Positions 1 through 6,197 of a DNA stretch of 9,526 nucleotides are shown here, in pieces. The DNA comes from Gemmatimonadaceae bacterium (GTDB lineage: Bacteria > Gemmatimonadota > Gemmatimonadetes > Gemmatimonadales > Gemmatimonadaceae). Under the pieces are notes generated by a model, which had not been told where the DNA came from, did not search any database, and was given only the letters and a program-made list of their open reading frames with translations. Made by a program: the position numbers and the translations under genes. Position 1 is the first letter of the stretch; each line of letters begins with the position of its first letter. The DNA lies in the NCBI GenBank assembly GCA_019689955.1, contig JADGGM010000066.1, positions 1 through 9,526 on the forward strand, written 5' to 3'.

Positions 1-242
1 CCCATCGCCCCGCCCAGGTAGTTGAAGAAGTCCGGGGAGACCTTCCACGCGACGAGGAGCCGTTCGAGGGGGGCGATGAGCCACATGAGCCAGTCGCGCA
101 CCCAGTAGCCGAGGAGAAACGTCGTCGGGCGGCGGGCCACGTCCGCGTCCACTGGCCGGCCGCGGGCGACGATGGCGAAGATCGGCATCGTGAGCAGGAA
201 GAAACCGGCGACGGCGAGAGCGATGTAAGTCGTGACGGTCAT
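1..242 (-). CDS. CDP-alcohol phosphatidyltransferase family membrane protein (N-terminal part, runs off the window)
   Basis: About 80 N-terminal residues are present; the rest lies beyond the left edge. The ATG at 242-240 follows the TGA of the upstream gene by one base, so the two are probably co-transcribed. I see no clear ribosome binding site. Residues about 5-26 (TYIALAVAGFFLLTMPIFAI) form a hydrophobic membrane segment. After a polar stretch comes a tryptophan-rich amphipathic helix (GYWVRDWLMWLIAPLERLL), then VSPDFFNYLGGAMG, which resembles the 'tPN..T.lG' entry of CDP-alcohol phosphatidyltransferases. Members of that family transfer a phosphatidyl group from CDP-diacylglycerol to an alcohol such as glycerol phosphate, inositol phosphate or serine, in the inner membrane. 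The diagnostic DG-x2-AR-x8-G-x3-D-x3-D motif would be outside the window and was not seen, so the head group cannot be predicted. The family call leans on the N-terminal pattern and on the acyltransferase and Tam41-like genes upstream. Confidence 0.6.
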   Translation of the reverse strand, partial: MTVTTYIALAVAGFFLLTMPIFAIVARGRPVDADVARRPTTFLLGYWVRDWLMWLIAPLERLLVAWKVSPDFFNYLGGAM

Positions 243-243
243 G

Positions 244-1257
244 TCAGCTACGACGTTGAGGTCGGGTGCGGAGGAATCGGATGACTTTGGGCCAGAGGAA
301 GATGAGGGGCCACCGGCGCTCGCGCGCGGTCAATTCGACCGAAACCCCGCTTCGCCGGGCGACCTTGTGAACAATGTAGTCGAGCCAGTCGTCGTACAAC
401 GCCACGTACTTGAGCCAGCGGGCGGTCGCGCGGAGCTTACTGCGGCGGAAGTACATGCCGGCCCGGAGCTTGGACCACGCGCCGGGGGGGTGGAGGTCGG
501 TGTAGACTTTCCCGCGTGATGCAACTATCCTTTTGTCTGCAAGACATTGGAGCAGACAGGAATAGATCGACACGACCACCTCAGCCTGCGCGGTGAGGAG
601 CGCATCGATTCGCGCACGCCCTTCCGGTCGGATCTCGGCGGCGAACGATGTCTCGAGCAACACTCTGCAGTAGGTGTCCACATCGAACTCCCGCGGTAGG
701 TAAGCGCGCCCCCAGCCGAAGGTCCGGGCGCGGGCTTCAACTACCGCATCCACCACGGCCCTCCGACACTCGGCATCGCGCGTCCACACGAGCTGCACCT
801 GCTGGAACATCCGACCTTGGACGAAATGATCCTCCGCGCGCGCCGAGCAGGCCCGCTGGAAGTGACTGAGCGAGAGCACGGCGCACTTGGCTTGCAGGAC
901 GGGCGTGACGCCCGGGTCCGTAACAGAAATGACGTTCGGCGGTAATACGTGGTTGAGCCACGCTGCGGTCCGGGGGTTGAGTCGCGTCCCCACCGTACGG
1001 GCGAGCGAGCGGTACGCCTCCGCGTAGCGCTCGACGATGACGAAGAAGTCGTGGGCGCTCTCCGGCCGCGCATCGGAGCGCTGGGCGTGAGAGCCGTAGT
1101 GGATGATGGCGACGGTGGAGGGCCCGAACGCCTGGACGAGCCGCTGGGTGAGCTGCGCGGCACGCGGTGATGGTGGTGTGTCGAGCCCTGCCGCGAGCGC
1201 CGTGCGGAGCGCCGGATCACCGTGGAAGTCGAGACGCGGGCTCGGCACGATGGGCAC
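244..1257 (-). CDS. Tam41-like nucleotidyltransferase, probable CDP-diacylglycerol synthase
   Basis: A 337-residue protein starting at GTG 1257 (a second GTG lies three codons on). Residues 50-75 carry a nucleotidyltransferase core, HYGSH at 53-57 then AHDFFVIVE at 69-77. This matches the YGSG...(L/I)DF/DI pattern of Tam41, the mitochondrial phosphatidate cytidylyltransferase. Further along, a conserved lysine and V-S block followed by GRMFQQVQLVW at 148-158 parallels the Tam41 stretch 'KYGVVS...LAGRLQKPVKIL'. SFAAEIRPEG at 204-213 parallels Tam41 'LSYAGDIR'. The C-terminus is basic and aromatic (WPKVIRFLRTRP, 322-333), like the Tam41 tail. There are no CdsA-like transmembrane helices. The likely reaction is CTP plus phosphatidic acid to CDP-diacylglycerol at the membrane surface. 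Its neighbours are a phosphatidic-acid-forming acyltransferase upstream and a CDP-alcohol phosphatidyltransferase downstream, exactly the steps before and after. It overlaps the acyltransferase gene by 41 bases. Similarity was judged by eye from remembered family sequences, so a different lipid or sugar nucleotidyltransferase remains possible. Confidence 0.65.
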   Translation of the reverse strand: MPIVPSPRLDFHGDPALRTALAAGLDTPPSPRAAQLTQRLVQAFGPSTVAIIHYGSHAQRSDARPESAHDFFVIVERYAEAYRSLARTVGTRLNPRTAAWLNHVLPPNVISVTDPGVTPVLQAKCAVLSLSHFQRACSARAEDHFVQGRMFQQVQLVWTRDAECRRAVVDAVVEARARTFGWGRAYLPREFDVDTYCRVLLETSFAAEIRPEGRARIDALLTAQAEVVVSIYSCLLQCLADKRIVASRGKVYTDLHPPGAWSKLRAGMYFRRSKLRATARWLKYVALYDDWLDYIVHKVARRSGVSVELTARERRWPLIFLWPKVIRFLRTRPQRRS

Positions 1258-2065
1258 GGGAGGTGGAGGATCGGAGTTGGGCGAGCGCGGCCGTCATCTG
1301 CGCGTGCAGGGAGTCGATGAAGGGGTCGATCGCCCCCTCGTCGGCGGGAGGTGGGAAGGGGCCCAGGATCGTCACGTTGATCCTGGTGTCCGCGAAACGG
1401 AACAGGGCGTCGAGCGTGGTGCGGGATTCGGCCATGCCATCGGCGACGATGCAATAGATGGGGCGTGCGGCGCGCGAGAGGATGATGCGCAGTCCCGGTC
1501 GCATGAAGCGGCCGATCTGTCCGTCTCGCGTCCGGTGCCCTTCGGGAAAGATGAGCAGCGACTGCTCGCCGCGTGCCACCTGGTCGGCGGCGTCGGTGAG
1601 GGCGGCGAGCTCGGCGCGAGCGAGCGTTCGCTTCTGGGAGACGAACGGGTAGCGCGCGAGCCGCGCGAGCGGTGAGATCCCGGGGATCCAACGCCGGTAG
1701 CGGTCGCGAGTCGGAATGAGTGGGTAGGGCCCTGGGACCAGGTCCAACCCCAGGGGGATGTCGAGCACCGATTGGTGGTTCATGACGACGATGCAACTGT
1801 CGGGCGGGATGGCGCCTCGTACGGTGAGGCGGACGTTGGCGAGCACGCGCGCCAGGCCGAGCGTGACGCGCGCATGCCCCCTGAGCCACGCGCGCACGAG
1901 CGCGCGGCGGCGGCGTGGGACGATCGTGATGGCGGGCCAGAGGAACAGGCGCTGGCCGAGCCCGATGATCGCGGTGAGGTAGAGGGCGTAGATGAGGAAG
2001 AAGACGCCGCTGCGCAGCGCGCGCCAGAATCGCGAGATTCGGGCGCCGAGCCGGGCGTGAGGCAT
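1217..2065 (-). CDS. plsC: 1-acyl-sn-glycerol-3-phosphate acyltransferase (PlsC family)
   Basis: A 282-residue protein of the lysophosphatidic acid acyltransferase family, which adds the second acyl chain to lysophosphatidic acid to form phosphatidic acid. The catalytic block NHQSVLD sits at residues 96-102 (the family's NHxxxxD), and the substrate-binding block FPEGHRTRDG at 173-182. A hydrophobic segment at about 21-48 (VFFLIYALYLTAIIGLGQRL and onward) is the usual N-terminal membrane anchor. Length is normal for the family. I placed the start at ATG 2065-2063. The in-frame start at 2137 would run into the divergent gene that begins at 2106 behind a strong ribosome binding site, and its extra 24 residues look non-homologous. 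Only a weak GAGA-type ribosome binding site precedes the chosen ATG. It is the first gene of a three-gene minus-strand run. Acyl donor (CoA or ACP) and exact acceptor cannot be read from sequence. Confidence 0.88.
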   Translation of the reverse strand: MPHARLGARISRFWRALRSGVFFLIYALYLTAIIGLGQRLFLWPAITIVPRRRRALVRAWLRGHARVTLGLARVLANVRLTVRGAIPPDSCIVVMNHQSVLDIPLGLDLVPGPYPLIPTRDRYRRWIPGISPLARLARYPFVSQKRTLARAELAALTDAADQVARGEQSLLIFPEGHRTRDGQIGRFMRPGLRIILSRAARPIYCIVADGMAESRTTLDALFRFADTRINVTILGPFPPPADEGAIDPFIDSLHAQMTAALAQLRSSTSRAHRAEPASRLPR

Positions 2066-2066
2066 A

Positions 2067-2083
2067 GACAGTCTCGTACTGTC
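2067..2083. promoter_or_regulatory. Short inverted repeat in the 40-bp divergent promoter region
   Basis: GACAGT, a 5-base spacer CTCGT, then ACTGTC form a perfect 6-bp dyad. It lies in the 40 bases between the divergent acyltransferase (start 2065) and oxoamine synthase (start 2106) genes. Its position would let one dimeric regulator affect both operons. No convincing -35/-10 pair is visible for either direction in the gap, so the promoters probably reach into the opposing coding sequences. The dyad is short enough to occur by chance. Confidence 0.3.
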
Positions 2084-2094
2084 GGTACTCAATT

Positions 2095-2100
2095 GGAGGT
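2095..2100 (+). promoter_or_regulatory. Strong ribosome binding site fixing the oxoamine synthase start
   Basis: GGAGGT ends five bases before the ATG at 2106 and is a near-perfect anti-16S match. It decides in favour of 2106 over the internal ATG at 2136, which has no comparable site. It also argues against the acyltransferase gene extending to its upstream in-frame start at 2137. Confidence 0.75.
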
Positions 2101-2105
2101 CACCC

Positions 2106-3383
2106 ATGGCAACACGAGTCGAAGCGCAGACGAGCATGAGCGTCTCCGACTACGATTACAGTAGTTTCTTCTACTCGTCGAGCGACGACCCGTTCGCGAT
2201 TCTCGAGCCGTACAACGAGTGGTACACGCGGGCGCTGCAGCAGGGTTACTACCTGTTCTCGCAGCCGATGTCAACGCCGCCGCGGGGGAAGATCGATCTC
2301 ACCGAGGGGCTGCATCATCAGCACATCAAGCTCCTCAATCTATCGTCGTACAACTACCTCGGGCTCTCCTACCGCCCCGAGGTGATCGCGGCGGCGAAGG
2401 CAGCGCTCGACCAGTACGGGCTCGGGGCGGCCGGCTCGCCGATCCTGAGCGGCACGATGGACATCCACGTGCAGCTCGAGGAAGCGCTGGCGAAGTTCAA
2501 GGGGAAGGAAGCCGCGATGGTCTTCCCCACCGGGTACAGCACGAACGTCGGGATGATCTCGGGGCTCATGCGCCCGGGCGACTGGGTCATCGCCGACCAG
2601 AACGCGCACGCCAGCATCGTCGACGGCGCCATCCTCTCGAAGGCGAACGTCCGCTTCTTCCGCCACAACAACCCGGCCGACCTCGAGAAGAAGCTGAAGC
2701 AGACCACGGGGAAGAAGCTCGTGGCGATCGAGGGGGTGTACTCCATGGACGGCGACGTCTGCCCGCTCCCGGAGCTCCTCGCGGTGGCGAAGAAGTACGG
2801 CGCGCGCGTGCTGCTCGACGAGGCGCACTCGGCCTTCGTCTACGGCGCCAACGGGCGCGGCGTGGCCGAGCACTACGGGCTGGAGGACGAGGTCGACATC
2901 CACATCGGGACCTTCTCCAAAGCGCTCGGCGGGCAGGGCGGCTACGTGGCCGGCACCAGGAACCTGTACAACTACCTGAAAGGGTTCGCCCGGTCGCGCG
3001 TCTTCTCCTGCACCCTCTCGCCGGTCGTCGCCGCCGGCGTGCTCAAGTCGCTCGAGATCGCGCAGAAGGAACCGCAGCTCCGCGAGCAGCTCTGGAAGAA
3101 CGTGGCGCACATCCGCTCGCGCCTCGAGGACGAGGGGGTCGACGTCGGCGAGTCCACGTCGCAGGTCATCCCCATCATGGTTCGCAACGACCGGCGCATC
3201 TTCGAGCTGGGGCACAAGCTCCTGCGCGCCGGGCTGTACCTGCAGCCGATCATCTATCCGGCGGTCGCCAAGCACCGGTCGCGCTTCCGCGTCTCGATCT
3301 CGGCATCGCACACCTTCGAACAGCTCGACGAGGGCGTCGCAACCCTCGTCCGCGTCCTTCGTGAAGAGGGGATTCTCGTATGA
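2106..3383 (+). CDS. Alpha-oxoamine synthase, serine palmitoyltransferase-like PLP enzyme
   Basis: A 425-residue fold-type I PLP enzyme. The family condenses an amino acid with an acyl thioester, releasing CO2 and forming an alpha-amino ketone. Visible features in order: LNLSSYNYLGLS at 78-88, GSPILSGTMDIHVQLE at 110-125, the PLP-stacking histidine in NAHASIVDG (H168), EGVYSMDGD at 209-217, LLDEAHSAFVYG with D238 and H241 contacting the cofactor, and the Schiff-base lysine K272 in GTFSKALGGQGG. The GTFSK form, the SYNYLG block and the FRHNNPADLE stretch (185-194) resemble serine palmitoyltransferases and polyketide-linked synthases. Kbl, BioF and ALA synthase usually have TLGKA or TLAKA. A 35-residue Tyr/Ser-rich N-terminal extension precedes the conserved core. 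It is first in a four-gene operon with lipid-type enzymes, and its stop overlaps the next start (ATGA). The likely product is a sphingoid-type 3-ketone. Substrates are inferred; Kbl-like use of glycine and acetyl-CoA is the alternative, since a Zn dehydrogenase is also in the operon. Confidence 0.7.
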   Translation: MATRVEAQTSMSVSDYDYSSFFYSSSDDPFAILEPYNEWYTRALQQGYYLFSQPMSTPPRGKIDLTEGLHHQHIKLLNLSSYNYLGLSYRPEVIAAAKAALDQYGLGAAGSPILSGTMDIHVQLEEALAKFKGKEAAMVFPTGYSTNVGMISGLMRPGDWVIADQNAHASIVDGAILSKANVRFFRHNNPADLEKKLKQTTGKKLVAIEGVYSMDGDVCPLPELLAVAKKYGARVLLDEAHSAFVYGANGRGVAEHYGLEDEVDIHIGTFSKALGGQGGYVAGTRNLYNYLKGFARSRVFSCTLSPVVAAGVLKSLEIAQKEPQLREQLWKNVAHIRSRLEDEGVDVGESTSQVIPIMVRNDRRIFELGHKLLRAGLYLQPIIYPAVAKHRSRFRVSISASHTFEQLDEGVATLVRVLREEGILV

Positions 3384-4075
3384 GCAGCAACAAAGACGGG
3401 TTCGTGCAGTACCACTTCCGCGATGCGATCGGCGGCTTCTTCGAGTTCCCGACCGAGAACGCCCGAGCCATCCTTCCGCCCGACCTCCAGCCCATCGAGC
3501 CCCATCACGGATCGAGCGTGCTCTCGGTGATGGCGTTCGACTTCCACGACAGCCCCGTGGGGGAGTACGGAGAGCTCATCCTCTCCATCCTCGTGGCGCC
3601 GCGCATCGACCCCGGGCAGCCGTGGCCGCGTTCCGCGTTCTACCCGTTCCGCCTCGGCACCACCACGCGCGAGTCGCGCGAGCACGCCATCGAGCGGTGG
3701 CACCTCCCGCACTACATGCAGGACATCTCGATCGCCTGGGAGCGCGGCGACGGGCACATTCGCATCGCCGCCACGGACCGCGGGCAGCCGATCGTCGACA
3801 TGACGATCACCGAGCACGAGTGGTCCCCCGTGGAGCACCGCTACCAGGCCTTCATGAACGATGAAGACGGCGCCTACACGTCGACCATCATCATGGCCGG
3901 CCAGTTCAGCGAGAACGAGGAGGAGCGCGGCGGGATCGTGATCCACTCGCAGGCGATGACCGACCTGCTCGAGGACTGGGAGGTGGACGTGACGCCGTTC
4001 CGCGAGCTGTGGATGAAGAACGGCCTCCAGACGTTCCATCCGCTGCAGCAGCTGGCCTCGTACGCGCGGCGATGA
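3380..4075 (+). CDS. Acetoacetate decarboxylase-fold protein lacking the usual catalytic lysine
   Basis: A 231-residue soluble protein that starts at the ATG overlapping the previous stop (ATGA). Several features recall the acetoacetate decarboxylase superfamily: FEFPTENARAILPPDLQPIEP at 21-41, a beta block SVLSVMAFDFHDSPVGEYGEL at 46-66, and SILVAP at 69-74. The GEYGEL element corresponds to the family's G-P-Y-x-E block with its active-site glutamate. In true decarboxylases a later G-R-E...P-K-K-L block supplies the Schiff-base lysine. Here the equivalent region appears to be RESREHAIERWHLPHYMQDI (97-116), with PHY in place of PKK and no lysine nearby. It therefore probably does not decarboxylate by imine chemistry and may bind or modify a keto-lipid, or act as a cyclase or hydratase as some relatives do. 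It sits between an oxoamine synthase and a lipid kinase, suggesting action on the synthase product. The family match is distant and judged by eye, and the substrate is unknown. Confidence 0.5.
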   Translation: MSSNKDGFVQYHFRDAIGGFFEFPTENARAILPPDLQPIEPHHGSSVLSVMAFDFHDSPVGEYGELILSILVAPRIDPGQPWPRSAFYPFRLGTTTRESREHAIERWHLPHYMQDISIAWERGDGHIRIAATDRGQPIVDMTITEHEWSPVEHRYQAFMNDEDGAYTSTIIMAGQFSENEEERGGIVIHSQAMTDLLEDWEVDVTPFRELWMKNGLQTFHPLQQLASYARR

Positions 4076-4983
4076 GCCATCGCGTTGCCGTGATCATCAA
4101 CCCCGCCTCCGGCAAGGGGCGGGGCGCCAGGGCGGAGGCGGCGGTCCGACGCGCCTTCGCCGCCGTGGGAGTGACGGACATCCGCACCACCAGCACGAAG
4201 GGCGACGAGCGAACCGTCGCCCTTCGTGCCATCGAGGACGGCGCCGACACGCTCGTCGCCGTGGGCGGGGACGGGACGTGGGGGAACGTGGCGAACGCGA
4301 TCATCGCCTCCGGCGCCGACGTGCGCCTCGCCGTCGCCGCCGCCGGCACCGGGAACGACTTCGCGAAGACCGTCGGCGCCCCCGCCTCGGACTTCGCTGC
4401 CACCGCGCGCCTCGCCGTGGAGGGGCCGGACACGCGCGTGGACGTGGGGTGCATCGAGGGGCGGTACTTCCTCAACGTCACCGGCTTCGGCTTCGACATC
4501 GCCGTGATCGAGGACGTGGAGACGATCCGCTGGCTCAAGGGGGAGCTGGTCTACAAGTACTCTGCCCTCCGCCAGCTCTTCGGCTACGGCGGGATCTCGA
4601 TCGACATCGCCTCCGACGCGGCCCGCCGCGGCGCGCGGCAGCACCTCATGCTGATCATCGCGAACGGCAAGAACTTCGGCGGCACCTTCCGCATCGCCCC
4701 GGACGCGAGCATCACCGACGGCCAGCTCGACGCGATCGCGATCCAGGTCGCCCCCCCGCTCCGGCGCATGAAGCTGTTCAGCGCCGCATCCAGCGGGGCG
4801 CACGTGCGGCTCCCCGAAGTGCACGTGGAGCAGGCCTCCTGCTTCCGGCTCACCTTCCCCACACCGCCGGCCTACGAGACCGACGGCGAGTACAACCGCG
4901 CGCGATCCGCGGAGCTCGAGGTGCGCTGCGTCCCGCAGGCGCTGCGCGTGGTCGCGCCCCCAGCGGGAGCGCCGCCCGCGTGA
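4072..4983 (+). CDS. Diacylglycerol/sphingosine kinase family lipid kinase
   Basis: A 303-residue protein whose ATG overlaps the previous stop (ATGA). Diagnostic blocks of the DAGK catalytic domain family are VIINPASGKG at 7-16, the nucleotide-binding loop VAVGGDGTWGNVANA at 62-76, GTGNDFAKTVGAP at 92-104, NGKNFGGTFRIAP at 198-210 followed by DGQLD, and the C-terminal ETDGE at 269-273. Family members (bacterial DgkB/YegS, eukaryotic sphingosine and ceramide kinases) phosphorylate a lipid hydroxyl with ATP at the membrane face; no membrane helix is needed or seen. The usual GGDGTxxE is GGDGTWGN here, with Asn in place of the common Glu. Co-translation with an SPT-like synthase makes a sphingoid base or amino-alcohol lipid an attractive substrate, but diacylglycerol is equally compatible with the sequence. 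Phosphorylated lipid could also meet the divergent phosphatidic acid pathway. Its end overlaps the dehydrogenase start as GTGA. Confidence 0.85.
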   Translation: MSHRVAVIINPASGKGRGARAEAAVRRAFAAVGVTDIRTTSTKGDERTVALRAIEDGADTLVAVGGDGTWGNVANAIIASGADVRLAVAAAGTGNDFAKTVGAPASDFAATARLAVEGPDTRVDVGCIEGRYFLNVTGFGFDIAVIEDVETIRWLKGELVYKYSALRQLFGYGGISIDIASDAARRGARQHLMLIIANGKNFGGTFRIAPDASITDGQLDAIAIQVAPPLRRMKLFSAASSGAHVRLPEVHVEQASCFRLTFPTPPAYETDGEYNRARSAELEVRCVPQALRVVAPPAGAPPA

Positions 4984-6197
4984 AGGCGATCCACTTCGCT
5001 GCGCCGATCCCCACCTACATTACGACCCTCGCCGCCGGAGCGCTCTCCCACAGACTGTACGTGGGGCCGCACGCGTGCACGAAGTTCGGCGAGGTGGCGG
5101 AGCCGGCGCTGCCCGGGGACCGGTGGGTGCGCATCCGCACGCGCATGGGGGGGATCTGCGGGAGCGACCTGAACGTCATCACGCTCAAGGCGAGCCCGTC
5201 GACGTCGCCTTTCTCGTCCTTCCCGTTCGTGCTCGGCCACGAGAACGTGGGCGAGGTGATCGAGACCGGCCCCGCCGTGCGTACGGTGTCGCGCGGCGAC
5301 CGCGTGACCGCGAACCCGCTCCTCTGCTGCGAGTCGCGTGGGATCGAGCCGCCGTGCCGCGCGTGCGCGGAGGGGCATCATTCGCGCTGCGCCCACTTCA
5401 CCGACGGAGCGCTCGCGCCGGGGATGCTCCTCGGCACCACGCGCGGCCTCGGCGGGAGCTGGGGGGAGCAGTTCGTGGCGCACGAGTCGCAGCTCGTGCG
5501 CATCCCCGACGCGATGACGGACGAGGACGCGGTGCTCGTGGAGCCCTTCGCCTGTTCGGTGCACGCGGTACGCGCGAACCTCCCCGCGCCGGGGGAGCGC
5601 GTGCTCGTGATCGGCGCGGGGTCGATCGGGCTCCTCACCACGGCCGCGCTCCACGCGCTTGCCCCCGAGGCGCGGATCACCGTGCTCGCGCGGCACGGCT
5701 TCCAGGGGGCGCACGCCGAGCGGTTGGGCGCGACGCAGATCGTCCCCGCGCGCGGCGACTACCTCGGCCCGCTCGCCGAGGCCGGGGGGACGAGGCTCCT
5801 GAAGCCGATCATCGGGAAGCCGGTGGGCGTGGGCGGGTTCGACCGGACCTTCGTGTGCATCGGCGGGGCGCGCGGGATGGACGACGCGATGCGCGTCACG
5901 CGCGCTGGGGGGACGATCGTGCTCCTCGGCAACTCCAGCACGATGAACGGGATCGACTGGACCCCGCTCTGGCTCAAGGAGCTCACGGTGCGCGGGAGCC
6001 TCTGCTACGGAGAGCACCGCCACGCGAGCCCGGCGCGGAACGCATTCGAGGAGGCGGCCACGCTCATCGCGAGCGGGAAGGCGCTGATCCGGCCGCTCCT
6101 CACGCACACGTTCGCGCTGAGCGACTACCGCCGCGCGCTGGAGACGGCGATGAACAAGCGCGGGGGGGAGAGCGTGAAGGTGGCGTTCAGGTACTAG
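4980..6197 (+). CDS. Zinc-dependent medium-chain alcohol dehydrogenase family oxidoreductase
   Basis: A 405-residue MDR-superfamily enzyme. I chose GTG 4980, which overlaps the previous stop (GTGA) and gives an N-terminus typical of the family (VKAIHFAAP). Catalytic zinc ligands are visible as C60 in GGICGSD, H87-E88 in LGHENVGEV and E188 in VEPF. GDRV follows at 106-109. The structural zinc loop is C116/C117, C126, C129 and C137; its first cysteine is displaced from the usual tight spacing by an insert (ESRGIEPP). The Rossmann NAD(P) motif is VLVIGAGSIGLLT at 208-220. A stretch at about 258-287 (LGPLAEAGGTRLLKPIIGKP) is longer than in many relatives. The enzyme would interconvert a secondary alcohol and a ketone. 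As last gene after an amino-ketone-forming synthase it could reduce the 3-keto product, although sphingoid ketone reductases known to me are short-chain enzymes. Threonine-dehydrogenase-like activity is the competing reading. The 3' end overlaps the convergent ATPase gene by 11 bases. Confidence 0.85.
   Translation: MKAIHFAAPIPTYITTLAAGALSHRLYVGPHACTKFGEVAEPALPGDRWVRIRTRMGGICGSDLNVITLKASPSTSPFSSFPFVLGHENVGEVIETGPAVRTVSRGDRVTANPLLCCESRGIEPPCRACAEGHHSRCAHFTDGALAPGMLLGTTRGLGGSWGEQFVAHESQLVRIPDAMTDEDAVLVEPFACSVHAVRANLPAPGERVLVIGAGSIGLLTTAALHALAPEARITVLARHGFQGAHAERLGATQIVPARGDYLGPLAEAGGTRLLKPIIGKPVGVGGFDRTFVCIGGARGMDDAMRVTRAGGTIVLLGNSSTMNGIDWTPLWLKELTVRGSLCYGEHRHASPARNAFEEAATLIASGKALIRPLLTHTFALSDYRRALETAMNKRGGESVKVAFRY

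Noticed and set aside
741..1889. Long open frame on the minus strand inside the acyltransferase and Tam41-like region
   Set aside because: Arg/Pro/Ser-rich translation without family motifs; a GC-driven shadow of the two real genes in other frames.
2066..2137. N-terminal extension of the acyltransferase to the in-frame start at 2137
   Set aside because: It would overlap the divergent gene's start and its GGAGGT site; the 24 added residues look unlike an acyltransferase N-terminus.
2340..3311. Long minus-strand open frame opposite the oxoamine synthase
   Set aside because: Antisense shadow in high-GC DNA; low-complexity Arg/Val/Asp composition and no motif, while the plus strand has clear PLP-enzyme motifs.
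4872..6107. 411-codon minus-strand open frame opposite the dehydrogenase
   Set aside because: Composition dominated by Arg, Ala, Glu and His with no domain; the opposite strand has complete zinc-ligand and NAD-binding motifs.
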